23,904 nt of DNA from an uncultured bacterium (GTDB lineage Bacteria; Bacillota; Clostridia; Lachnospirales; Lachnospiraceae): NCBI GenBank assembly GCA_937893485.1, contig CALBJL010000242.1:1-23904 (forward strand), read 5' to 3'. The translations under genes and the position numbers were made by a program. Below are positions 8,497 through 15,927 of the stretch, piece after piece. The notes beneath the pieces were generated by a model. That model was not told where the DNA came from. It was given only the letters and a program-made list of their open reading frames with translations, and made no database searches. The first letter of the stretch is position 1, and the number at the start of each line of letters is the position of its first letter.

Positions 8497-9231
8497 ATGG
8501 AAAACAGCAGTCATGAGGATGGAACAAAATTAGAACTGGGTTGGATCAGTGAAGAACAGCTCCAATGGTTTCAGACGCTGATGCTGCCGCAGGCACGCGA
8601 GGCATTGCAGCAGGGAGAACCACTCACGGCGATCGGTCTTTCCTGTGACGGGACTGCCTGCGGTGCGCTCGTCGGTTATGCGGATACCGGGTGTTTTCAT
8701 GTGGTTTCCCTGTATGTGGCACCGGATTACAGGCGCAGGGGCGGCGCCAGCCGGATGATCCGAACACTGCATCCGTTCCTCGAGCATCTGGGGTTTGAAG
8801 TGGAGGATGACGGAGAGCGGAATATCTATGCGTTTACACTTGAGGAAGTCATGCATGCAAAGGGGCTGCAGCGGGAGACAGGCGCTGCGCAGACAAAAAC
8901 AGATAAAATGCGCGCGTTTTCACAGTTATCCGACGACCAGCTGCGCGCAATACAAAAACGGGCGGTTGCGCTGGAGGCACCGATACCGGAACAGCGGCTG
9001 AGCGATCCCGAGGTCGAGCGCAATCTGAGCCTGGCATGGATGGTGGACGGCAGGGCAGAGGCATATGTGATCTTTGACCATTCGTGCTGTGGTGTGCTGA
9101 CACTGAGTGCGCTGTGGACAGGTGATGATGCCGGGGCACCGGTGGCATATACACTGTTAAAGACGGCATTGCAGCGTGCGACGGAGCTCTATCCGCCGCA
9201 GGCAGGAGCGCATTGCAAAGAGACATCATAA
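8497..9231 (+). CDS. Double GNAT-like protein, module A (shortened, probably decaying)
   Basis: 244 residues; ATG follows AGGAGG at 8483-8488. It is a paralogue of the intact 303-residue protein at 10431-11342. The first GNAT-like domain keeps the acetyl-CoA loop R79-RRGG-A84 inside VAPDYRRRGGASRMI. Relative to the paralogue it lacks 27 codons right after MIR (junction near 8762), which removes the segment containing EIEFTTAEPDNE, a likely core strand. The second domain keeps the FSQLS...DHSCCGxLTL core but breaks off after ELYPPQ: the last nine residues (AGAHCKETS) are read out of frame across a deletion joining this gene to its partner. Residual function is possible because the first deletion is in frame, but loss of core strands makes acetyltransferase activity unlikely. 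Confidence 0.8.
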   Translation: MENSSHEDGTKLELGWISEEQLQWFQTLMLPQAREALQQGEPLTAIGLSCDGTACGALVGYADTGCFHVVSLYVAPDYRRRGGASRMIRTLHPFLEHLGFEVEDDGERNIYAFTLEEVMHAKGLQRETGAAQTKTDKMRAFSQLSDDQLRAIQKRAVALEAPIPEQRLSDPEVERNLSLAWMVDGRAEAYVIFDHSCCGVLTLSALWTGDDAGAPVAYTLLKTALQRATELYPPQAGAHCKETS

Positions 9232-9520
9232 GTGTGCGGATGGTGACAGCTACCGGATGCTCGAGGAGGTCAAGAGAGGGTCAAACGAGCGGTGGAATTC
9301 GATCAGGACACTGCCGCGTGAGGCCAGGGAGCAGATCGGAGATCAGGTGGACCGCCGCGTGCTGCAGATCTATGTGCACGGTTACAAGGCAAAACGGGAC
9401 GGAAGCCCGGTGGATGCGGAGAATGAACGTTACCAGAGAGAAGACCACCAGTTTGTCGAAGATTTCGCTTCGCTGGATCTCGAGCGCAGAAAGCCGCATT
9501 TAGACCGCATTGTGGAGTAG
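9176..9520 (+). pseudogene. Helical partner protein, module A, 5' fragment ended by amber stop
   Basis: The homologous part begins near 9215 and matches the module B partner from about its residue 116 (AK...AD...MLE) through VDRRVL, GxPVD and RRKPHLDR. The first ~115 codons of the gene are missing, lost with the GNAT tail in a deletion of about 490 bp. The fragment then hits TAG at 9518-9520, where the intact copy has CAG (Gln215), and the same frame continues open to 10414. The only in-frame start before the homologous part is GTG at 9176 inside the GNAT gene, with no good ribosome binding site; ATG 9257 is another weak option. I read this as a broken gene, not a small functional one. Confidence 0.75.
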
Positions 9521-10414
9521 GTGCTCGCGATCAGATACACGCCGGATATGCTCTCGATGCAGTATATCATCGAACATCCCGGTGAGATGAAGCAGAAAGC
9601 GGATCAGTATGTTTATTTTCAGAATGTATACAGCGATCCGCTAAACAGACCATATTTTGATGCGCTGCCGGAGCTGACCAGACAACTGCTGGAAAAACAG
9701 GTGCTCGACCGGAGTGCGCTGCTGGGAATGACGCTTGGCAGTGCATTCGGTACGAAAGCCGTGTATCTTGACCTTGAGGAATTTTATGCCCGCGAGACGC
9801 CGGTGGCATCTATCCGTCAGTTTGAGGACTACTATAACGGATTGTTGCAGCAAGTGAATATGAACTACGATGTGACGGAAAATCAGATCCATACGGAGGT
9901 GCGGCACGAAGCGGAACGCATGTTTGAAGCGCAAAAAGCGGGGCTTCTGCGGGAATCGGATGCGCTCAAAGTGAATCAGGATGTCATCAAGGAAGGGCTG
10001 GGTGAAACGGATCTGACTGTTTTTGTGACACCGTATTCGTTGGATGTTGTGACCGATCACCGCAGAATGATCGAGCAGCACCCGGAGCAGTATGCGCAGA
10101 ACCGGCAGATGGTCGATGATCTGTATCAGGGTCTGTACCGTGCGGTCGATGCTTTAGGGGATGTCAAGCTCCGTCTTGCTTCGATCGAGAATGCGATTCT
10201 CCAGCAGAAAGAGGGGCATGCGAGACTGGATACGACGCAGCGGATGCTCCAACGGATGCTGGTGCAACAGCAGGAGGAAACGATGTCCAGTCAGGATGCG
10301 ATGATCGAGCAGATCGGGGCTTATGCGGATGCTTTGGAGCATGTGTTGAATGCAAAGGCACTGAGCACATCGGCGCAGCAGCTCCTGCGGGATATGGGGT
10401 ACGCAGGAAATTAA
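9521..10414 (+). CDS. Helical partner protein, module A, 3' fragment (frame continues after amber)
   Basis: 297 codons in the same frame as the preceding fragment, starting immediately after the TAG with GTG 9521; ATG 9549 is an alternative. It aligns along its whole length with residues ~216-520 of the module B partner: shared VYF.NV..DP.NR.YFDALP, a long charged helical middle, a TGF/TVFVT.YS.D....RRMIEQHPE.Y-type segment, and an ending L....QQLLRDMGY. It is predominantly alpha-helical with coiled-coil stretches (~120-150 and ~220-250) and has no signal peptide, membrane segment or enzyme motif. Translation could only follow re-initiation at the TAG-GTG junction or from an internal start; there is no strong Shine-Dalgarno site. 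It is best treated as the 3' part of a nonsense-disrupted gene. Function of the family is unknown to me. Confidence 0.6.
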   Translation: MLAIRYTPDMLSMQYIIEHPGEMKQKADQYVYFQNVYSDPLNRPYFDALPELTRQLLEKQVLDRSALLGMTLGSAFGTKAVYLDLEEFYARETPVASIRQFEDYYNGLLQQVNMNYDVTENQIHTEVRHEAERMFEAQKAGLLRESDALKVNQDVIKEGLGETDLTVFVTPYSLDVVTDHRRMIEQHPEQYAQNRQMVDDLYQGLYRAVDALGDVKLRLASIENAILQQKEGHARLDTTQRMLQRMLVQQQEETMSSQDAMIEQIGAYADALEHVLNAKALSTSAQQLLRDMGYAGN

Positions 10415-10430
10415 AAGGAGGACATAAGCA

Positions 10431-11342
10431 ATGGATCACGATATGGAGAAAAATATAGTTCCGGAAACGGAGGAAGATGAGCGTGCGTGGGACGACCGGA
10501 TGCAGGTTGGAATGGTTGACGATGCAGATCCGGGTGCCTTTGAGCCGCTGTTACTGCCGCAGGTCGCAGAAGCGCTGCGAAGCGGGGAGCCGATTACGGT
10601 GCTGGGAATCGCGAAGGAAGGTGTCGCCTGCGGCGCACTGGCAGGTTATATCGCAGGGGACTGCTTTCATGTGATTTCGCTATATGTGGCACCGGATTAT
10701 AGACGACAGGGCGGTGCGCGCCGCATGATCCGTGAATTGGAGGCATTGATCGGGGATGATCCCACGATCGGAGCAGTGGAGATCGAGTTTACGACGGCGG
10801 AGCCGGATAATGAGACACTGCTTCCGTTTCTGGAGGCAATGGGATTTTTACAGGAGAGTGACAGTGGACGGAATATCTATACCTTTGCATTGGGCGATCT
10901 TGGACAGATGAAGGTATCAAAGGTGTGCGGGCACGAAAACGGTTATGTTCGCCCGTTTTCGCAGTTGTCCGTGGATCTGCTGCACGCGGCACAAAAGCGC
11001 AGTGTTGCACTTGGGACACCGCAGCCGGAGCAGACACTCACGGGCAAAGAACTCGAGCGGGAGCTCAGCCATGCACTTGTCAGAGATGGCAGGATCGAGG
11101 CATACGCAGCTGTGGATCATTCGTGCTGCGGCATGCTGACACTGTGTGCATTATGGATCGGGGATTCCAACCGTGTGACATTGAATACGCTCGTAAAGAG
11201 TGTGATCGCGCGTGCGCAGGAGCTGTATCCGCCGCAGACAAAGGTTGCCATGCAGGCGGTCAATGACCAGTCAAGACGGCTGATTATGAAGCTTGCACCT
11301 CAGGCACGGAAAGTATCATATACTTATCGGCTGACAGTCTGA
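10431..11342 (+). CDS. Double GNAT-like acetyltransferase, module B (intact)
   Basis: 303 residues; AAGGAGG ends nine bases before the ATG. Residues ~30-165 form a GNAT-like domain: a VLGIAKEGVACGALAGY strand pair, SLYVAPDYRRQGGARRMI with the acetyl-CoA pyrophosphate loop R91-RQGG-A96, then EIEFTTAEPDNE and an LPFLEAMGF segment typical of the GNAT C-terminal half. Residues ~175-300 form a second, more degraded GNAT-like half (RPFSQLS, DHSCCGMLTLCALWIG, VNDQSRRLIMKLAP) without a clear CoA loop. The substrate is unknown. The same protein type precedes a long partner protein in module C, so it may modify, inhibit or chaperone that partner (inference). It lies 16 bp after module A and 52 bp before its own partner gene. 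Confidence 0.88.
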   Translation: MDHDMEKNIVPETEEDERAWDDRMQVGMVDDADPGAFEPLLLPQVAEALRSGEPITVLGIAKEGVACGALAGYIAGDCFHVISLYVAPDYRRQGGARRMIRELEALIGDDPTIGAVEIEFTTAEPDNETLLPFLEAMGFLQESDSGRNIYTFALGDLGQMKVSKVCGHENGYVRPFSQLSVDLLHAAQKRSVALGTPQPEQTLTGKELERELSHALVRDGRIEAYAAVDHSCCGMLTLCALWIGDSNRVTLNTLVKSVIARAQELYPPQTKVAMQAVNDQSRRLIMKLAPQARKVSYTYRLTV

Positions 11343-11394
11343 TACAGGACAGGGAATGACATAAAGGGTGATTGCAGAGCAGGAGGATGTAACG

Positions 11395-12957
11395 ATGGAT
11401 GATATTCAAATGACACTGGCTGATAAACAGCAGCAGATCCAACAGCAACAGCAGGCGCAGCAGCAGACGCGGGAACAACGGCATATGCACAGACATCTGG
11501 TGGGATTGCAGAACTGGGATCTGGTAGATAATCAGACCATGGAACAGCGGCGCATGGAGCAGAACAATTATCTGATGGAAGAGGAGCTGCAGCGCAATGC
11601 GGACACCAGAAAATTCTGGAAGAAAAAATGTAAGCTGATTGATGCTGAAAGGACGGCGGAGGGCAGACCGGCACAGATCCAGAAACCGGCGAAAAAGACC
11701 TTTAAGCAGAGACGTGAGGACAAACGTCTGGATGAAAGTGCAAAGGAAGTGTCACCGCTGGCGGATCACATCAGTGTACATATGCTGGAGAGCCTGCAAA
11801 AGGAACAGCGCATGCAGGCAAACTCCATAACACCGGAGCTGTTTGCGGAGGCTGAACGTCAGGATGTGGATCGGCGTGTCCTGAGAAATTTTGTGTACGG
11901 CTATGAAAAAGATCAAAACGGCGAGCCGGTGGATGAGTACCAGCGCAGCCGGAAAGAGGTAGACCAGCGTTTTTTAGAGGATTATATTTCAAAGGATGTG
12001 CAGCGCAGAAAGCCGCATCTGGACCGGATGCTCGATCAGGTGTTAAATATTGATATTACGGAGGAGATGCTCGAACCGGAATATATGGAATATCATGCGG
12101 GAGAGCTCCATGAACAGGTCAGCAGACTGGTCTATTTTGATAATGTGTTTAAAGATCCGGTGAACAGAGCCTATTTTGATGCGCTGCCGCAGATTAAAAA
12201 AGACCTGATTGAGTGCAGGGTGAGGGATCGGTATGCATTGTACGGACAGCTCTTTACGCATCTGTGTGCACTGCGCGGTGTGAAATCCGACGGCGCGCAG
12301 GCAATCAGGGGGAATGAAGAAGATGCAAGGCATGACCGTGAGAGCTACGGACCGCTCGTTGAGGCAGAGAAACAGCTTCTGCGTGAGGGGCTGGCAGAGA
12401 CCAGACAGCGTGAGCGGACGCTGCTCCAGAATGAGTTTGAGCGGATGTATGCGGTAGAGAAGGAAACACTGATACGTGGCGGAGAGCAGATGAAGCAGAT
12501 GGCGGATGAGCAGCAGATGAAGACCGATAAGGGTGCAGATATGAGTAATCTGGAATTTACAGGCTTTGTGACCGGATATTCGTTCGATGAGCTTGCAAAA
12601 TACCGCAAAATGATTGAAGATCATCCGCAGGAATACCGGGAAGACGCAGAGCTGATCGATGCCTTGTATCAGCAGATGTACCGTTCACTTGATTCGCTGG
12701 GTGATTTTAAGCTTGAGACGATGGCTTCACAGGGTGTCATTGATGAGCTGAGTGTGACGATGCTGCAGCAATCAAAGCTCAAGAGCGCTTTGCAGAAAAA
12801 GGCGGAGATCCGGCTGACGGAAGCGAGTATGAAATCAGAGATCATTATGCGCCAGATCAACGGTATGGCAGATGCCCTGACAGCGCTTCTGGAGCATGAG
12901 CGGCTGAGTGGACCAGCCAGGCAGATGATCCGGCAGTTAGGGTACTACCGTAAATAG
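11395..12957 (+). CDS. Long helical/coiled-coil partner protein, module B (intact)
   Basis: 520 residues from ATG 11395, chosen because AGGAGG (11381-11386) is eight bases upstream; a GTG at 11368 would add nine residues but lacks such a site. The N-terminus is glutamine-rich (residues ~12-25, runs of Q) and probably disordered. Residues ~45-115 are basic and charged. The middle has VDRRVL, GEPVDEYQ, RRKPHLDR and a YFDALP motif at about 260, followed by long heptad-like helices (~325-390) and a C-terminal helical bundle ending IRQLGYYRK. No transmembrane segment, signal peptide or recognised catalytic motif. I do not recognise the family. It pairs with the GNAT-like gene 52 bp upstream, and a decayed copy of the same pair lies just before. 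No terminator follows directly. Confidence 0.85.
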   Translation: MDDIQMTLADKQQQIQQQQQAQQQTREQRHMHRHLVGLQNWDLVDNQTMEQRRMEQNNYLMEEELQRNADTRKFWKKKCKLIDAERTAEGRPAQIQKPAKKTFKQRREDKRLDESAKEVSPLADHISVHMLESLQKEQRMQANSITPELFAEAERQDVDRRVLRNFVYGYEKDQNGEPVDEYQRSRKEVDQRFLEDYISKDVQRRKPHLDRMLDQVLNIDITEEMLEPEYMEYHAGELHEQVSRLVYFDNVFKDPVNRAYFDALPQIKKDLIECRVRDRYALYGQLFTHLCALRGVKSDGAQAIRGNEEDARHDRESYGPLVEAEKQLLREGLAETRQRERTLLQNEFERMYAVEKETLIRGGEQMKQMADEQQMKTDKGADMSNLEFTGFVTGYSFDELAKYRKMIEDHPQEYREDAELIDALYQQMYRSLDSLGDFKLETMASQGVIDELSVTMLQQSKLKSALQKKAEIRLTEASMKSEIIMRQINGMADALTALLEHERLSGPARQMIRQLGYYRK

Positions 12958-13043
12958 CACTTTCAAATTTATTGAGAAAAAAACAAAAATACTATAGACG
13001 ATTTCTGCAAAATATGAGAAAATAAGTCAGGTATGTTCGGGCT

Positions 13044-13086
13044 TTGACATTTTTTTCACACAAAGTCAGTAACGCATATATATAAC
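13044..13086 (+). promoter_or_regulatory. Putative promoter of the NifU-like/GGGtGRT cassette
   Basis: An AT-rich region before the Fe-S scaffold gene. The best pairing is TTCACA (13055-13060) with TATATA (13077-13082, spacer 16, or 13079-13084, spacer 18). A perfect TTGACA at 13044-13049 has no -10 match at 17 bases. The 5' leader would be about 20 bases. The exact hexamers are uncertain. Confidence 0.45.
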
Positions 13087-13111
13087 ACTAATTATTGAAA
13101 GGAGACTTACA

Positions 13112-13804
13112 ATGATTTACACAAAGGAAGTTGAAAACATGTGTCTGGTAGCTAAGGGCGCAAAACATGAGCCGGCTCCGATCCCCGAAGAGGGCAAGTG
13201 GGTACACTCAAAGAAGATTGAGGATATTTCTGGTTTTACACACGGAGTAGGCTGGTGTGCTCCTCAGCAGGGTGCCTGCAAGCTGTCTTTAAACGTAAAG
13301 AACGGCGTGATTGAGGAGGCTCTGATAGAGACCATCGGATGTTCAGGTATGACTCATTCCGCTGCAATGGCTGCCGAGATTTTACAGGGCAAGACCATCT
13401 TAGAGGCATTAAATACTGACCTTGTATGTGATGCGATCAACACCGCTATGAGAGAGCTGTTCTTACAGATCGTTTACGGACGTACACAGAGTGCATTCTC
13501 TGATGACGGACTTGCAGTAGGTGCAGGACTTGAGGATCTCGGAAAGGGACTTCGCTCACAGGTAGGTACGATGTACGCTACAAAGGCAAAGGGTGTTCGT
13601 TATCTGGAGATGGCAGAGGGCTATGTCACAGGTATCGCTTTAGACGCAGACAACGAAGTAATCGGCTATCAGTTTGTTTCTCTTGGAAAAATGACTGACT
13701 TCATCAAGAAGGGTGATGATCCGAATACTGCATGGGAGAAGGCAAAGGGTCAGTACGGCCGCGTTCAGGACGCAGTAAAGATCATCGATCCCAGATGCGA
13801 GTAA
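13112..13804 (+). CDS. Iron-sulfur cluster assembly scaffold (NifU/IscU N-terminal-like)
   Basis: 230 residues; AAAGGAG at 13098-13104 sits seven bases before the ATG. Residues ~40-130 resemble the NifU/IscU scaffold core: THGVGWCAPQQGAC with C49 and C56, IETIGCSGMTHSAAMAAEIL with C77, and C106 in LVCDAI. The conserved cysteines would hold a nascent Fe-S cluster. The rest (GAGLEDLGKGLRSQVGTMYATKAKGVRYLEMAEGY) is typical of the clostridial version that is annotated as a scaffold protein and found next to GGGtGRT genes. Codon use differs from the modules around it (frequent GGT/GCT/CGT), suggesting high expression. It is co-transcribed with the next gene, 34 bp downstream. The physiological client is not known to me. 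Confidence 0.87.
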   Translation: MIYTKEVENMCLVAKGAKHEPAPIPEEGKWVHSKKIEDISGFTHGVGWCAPQQGACKLSLNVKNGVIEEALIETIGCSGMTHSAAMAAEILQGKTILEALNTDLVCDAINTAMRELFLQIVYGRTQSAFSDDGLAVGAGLEDLGKGLRSQVGTMYATKAKGVRYLEMAEGYVTGIALDADNEVIGYQFVSLGKMTDFIKKGDDPNTAWEKAKGQYGRVQDAVKIIDPRCE

Positions 13805-13838
13805 TCGACAGGACATTAGAGAAGGAGGAACAATAAAA

Positions 13839-14849
13839 ATGGCATTATTTGAATCATATGAAAGAAGAATTGACCAGATCAACGCTGTTTTGAACAGCTA
13901 TGGTATCAGCTCAATCGAAGAGGCTGAGAAAATTACAAAAGATGCTGGACTTGATGTATACAACCAGATCAAGGGAATCCAGCCGATCTGTTTTGAGAAC
14001 GCATGCTGGGCTTACATCGTAGGTGCAGCCATCGCAATCAAAAAAGACTGCAGAAGAGCTGCTGACGCTGCCGCAGCTATCGGAGAGGGACTTCAGGCTT
14101 TCTGTATTCCCGGATCTGTTGCTGACCACCGAAAGGTGGGTCTTGGACATGGTAACTTAGGAAAGATGCTTCTTGAGGAGGAGACCGAGTGCTTCTGTTT
14201 CTTAGCAGGCCACGAGTCATTCGCTGCTGCTGAGGGTGCGATCGGTATCGCTGAGAAGGCAAACAAGGTTCGCCAGAAGCCGCTGCGCGTTATCCTGAAT
14301 GGTTTAGGAAAAGACGCTGCACAGATCATTTCACGTATCAACGGATTTACCTATGTTGAGACAAAGTATGATTATAAAGAGGCAAAGCTGAATATCGTAT
14401 ATGAGAAGGCATATTCAGAGGGACTCCGCGCAACCGTTAAGTGCTACGGCGCTGATGATGTTCAGGAAGGTGTTGCTATCATGCATCATGAGAACGTCGG
14501 TGTATCTATCACCGGTAACTCTACCAACCCGACACGTTTCCAGCATCCGGTAGCAGGTACCTACAAGAAGGAGTGCATCGAGCAGGGCAAGAAGTACTTC
14601 TCTGTAGCATCCGGCGGCGGTACAGGACGTACACTGCATCCCGATAACATGGCTGCAGGTCCCGCTTCTTACGGTATGACCGATACATTGGGACGTATGC
14701 ATTCCGATGCACAGTTCGCAGGATCTTCATCTGTACCCGCTCACGTAGAGATGATGGGTCTGATCGGTGCAGGAAACAACCCGATGGTTGGTATGACTGT
14801 ATCTGTAGCAGTCGCTGTTGAGGAAGCGGCAAAGGCTGGCAAGTTCTAA
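13839..14849 (+). CDS. GGGtGRT family protein
   Basis: 336 residues. The family-defining motif GGGTGRT is at 259-265, followed by HPDNMAAGPASYGMTDTLGRMHSDAQF, all diagnostic of the GGGtGRT family. Upstream blocks include IKGIQPICFENACWAY (~45-60), a Cys/His-containing GEGLQAFCIPGSVADHRKVGLGHGNLGKM, and a GLGKDAAQIISRINGF stretch. The biochemical function is unestablished; the constant partnership with an IscU-like scaffold suggests a metal or Fe-S role (inference). GAAGGAGG precedes the ATG. Like its partner, it shows codon use expected for an abundant protein. A strong intrinsic terminator 30 bp after the stop closes the operon. Confidence 0.93.
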   Translation: MALFESYERRIDQINAVLNSYGISSIEEAEKITKDAGLDVYNQIKGIQPICFENACWAYIVGAAIAIKKDCRRAADAAAAIGEGLQAFCIPGSVADHRKVGLGHGNLGKMLLEEETECFCFLAGHESFAAAEGAIGIAEKANKVRQKPLRVILNGLGKDAAQIISRINGFTYVETKYDYKEAKLNIVYEKAYSEGLRATVKCYGADDVQEGVAIMHHENVGVSITGNSTNPTRFQHPVAGTYKKECIEQGKKYFSVASGGGTGRTLHPDNMAAGPASYGMTDTLGRMHSDAQFAGSSSVPAHVEMMGLIGAGNNPMVGMTVSVAVAVEEAAKAGKF

Positions 14850-14878
14850 AGGATTGGCAATAATTGCTTTGAATTTTC

Positions 14879-14913
14879 AAAAAGAGTTTTAGTGGTGAGC
14901 TAAAACTCTTTTT
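14879..14913 (+). terminator. Rho-independent terminator after the GGGtGRT gene
   Basis: A perfect 14-bp stem, AAAAAGAGTTTTAG (14879-14892) with CTAAAACTCTTTTT (14900-14913), and a 7-base loop. It ends in a T run and is A/T-symmetric, so it could also act on the other strand. Confidence 0.9.
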
Positions 14914-14937
14914 GGCATCAAGGGGAATTGTGGAACC

Positions 14938-15189
14938 AAAAATCATATCATAGGTGTTTGCGAAACTATTGTATCATATCGGGCTGTTTGGCTGCGACCA
15001 CGATAGTCTCCCGCTCAGACTGCTCCGATTGCCCGACGGTGTCTCGCTTTGTTTTGCCAAGTACCGCTGGCTCTGTCTGCAAGCTCGCACTTCGCCGGAC
15101 AAACGTCGCATCTGATGGGAGCTACTGTGCTCGCAAGCCCCAAAACATAACAAAATAGTTTCGCAAACGCCTAAAAAATCATATCATAG
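14938..15189. mobile_element. MITE-like non-autonomous element with terminal inverted repeats
   Basis: Terminal inverted repeats: TAGGTGTTTGCGAAACTATT at 14951-14970 and AATAGTTTCGCAAACGCCTA at 15154-15173 (one T/C difference when reverse-complemented). Outside them is a direct repeat AAAAATCATATCA (14938-14950 and 15174-15186), extending to 16 bases if the adjacent TAG is counted, which looks like a target-site duplication. The ~223-bp element is GC-richer than its surroundings and has subterminal complementarity (CTCCCGCTCAGA at 15008-15019 against TCTGATGGGAG at 15111-15121), so it can fold on itself. It encodes no transposase. It lies between a terminator and a dead gene, a neutral landing site. 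Confidence 0.75.
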
Positions 15190-15203
15190 AAAATGAGAAG
15201 GTT

Positions 15204-15846
15204 ATGAAAAGACGAACAAAAAAATTGTGGATGGTAAATCTGTTTCTGGCAGGATGTATGGTTGTGACAATGCTCGTTCCGTCACAGGCAGCAGCGAAAA
15301 AACAGTGAGTCATGACGAGTCAGGAGGCTCATTATCCCGGCAGCGGCGAGGAATCCCATGGTAGACTGGAAAGAGACCTAGCAGTATGATAAAAACGGCA
15401 ACCTCAAGGAGCGGACATACAAGGATGCGAACGGACAACTGAAAAAATATGTGTACAAGGCATCTGATTACCAGGTGATCAAAAGCTATAACAAGCTTGG
15501 TCTGTTGATCAGTCAGGAAACAAAATACAGCAATAGCGCATCACAGAATACAAAGGTAACGTACAAGTGTACCTACAAGGACGGTCTGTGTACATGGAAG
15601 GATGAGGAGAACGGCTTTACGATGATCTATTATACGACCGGTTATCGCGCAGGCAGGCTCAAGGAGGCTTCCTATGACGACAGCGGAATGAATACCACGA
15701 CCTATGAGTATACACAGGATGCAAAGAGCAAGCAGGTCGCAACAATGACCGGATATTATTTAGGCGAAGAAGTGAGCAAGACTGTTTACAAATATAAACA
15801 GGTACCTGCCACAGCGGTCAATATTGCGCAGCTGCGTGATTATTAA
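15204..15846 (+). pseudogene. Broken gene for a secreted protein
   Basis: ATG 15204 follows a GAGAAGG site and encodes a clear signal peptide: MKRRTKK, a hydrophobic core (LFLAGCMVVTMLV) and an AxA-type end (SQAAA). A TGA stops it after 34 codons (15306-15308). A second frame resumes the protein: from ATG 15358 it reads MVDWKET, meets TAG at 15379-15381, then continues with QYDKNGNLKERTYKDANG and an open stretch to TAA at 15844. That part is rich in Tyr/Lys/Thr with YDKNGNL-like repeats typical of secreted beta-repeat proteins. At least one frameshift and one nonsense change separate the signal peptide from the body. The 131-residue remainder (from 15451) has no convincing ribosome binding site. 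Function unknown. Confidence 0.7.
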
Positions 15847-15927
15847 ATAGAGCAAGGCAAAGCCGTCGGGAGACCGGAACGGTTTTGATGCGCGTTTAAC
15901 GATTGATTTACGAAAGGAAGCAAAATT
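15847..15927. other. Short intergenic spacer before module C
   Basis: 81 bases between the dead secreted-protein gene and module C. It contains the AAAGGA ribosome binding site (15913-15918) of the next gene. I see no terminator and no convincing promoter, so the start of module C transcription is unresolved. Confidence 0.4.

Larger units (their letters stand above)
8497..12957 (+). repeat. Tandem duplication of a GNAT-like + helical partner module
   Basis: Copy A (8497-10414) and copy B (10431-12957) align gene for gene at protein level, and DNA similarity is still visible at conserved stretches such as the segment encoding VAPDYRR (8716-8733 and 10686-10703). Copy A lacks about 81 bp inside the GNAT gene and about 490 bp across the gene junction. 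Divergence is substantial, so the duplication is not recent, or the copies arrived separately. Confidence 0.75.

Noticed and set aside
9518..9520. Amber codon as a recoding signal (pyrrolysine or programmed read-through)
   Set aside because: The paralogue has an ordinary Gln here, the gene has already lost its 5' third, and no supporting structure is visible; a simple nonsense mutation fits better.
13044..13049. Perfect TTGACA as the -35 of the Fe-S cassette
   Set aside because: No -10-like hexamer at 16-18 bases; TTCACA at 13055 pairs better with the TATATA stretch.
14928..15158. 76-codon open frame across the MITE-like element
   Set aside because: It has no ribosome binding site, a composition rich in Cys/Ser/Arg, and it lies wholly within an inverted-repeat element; chance frame.
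15451..15846. 131-residue protein as an independent gene
   Set aside because: No good start signal; the same frame continues upstream through a TAG to repeat-like sequence and a signal peptide in another frame, so it is the body of a pseudogene.
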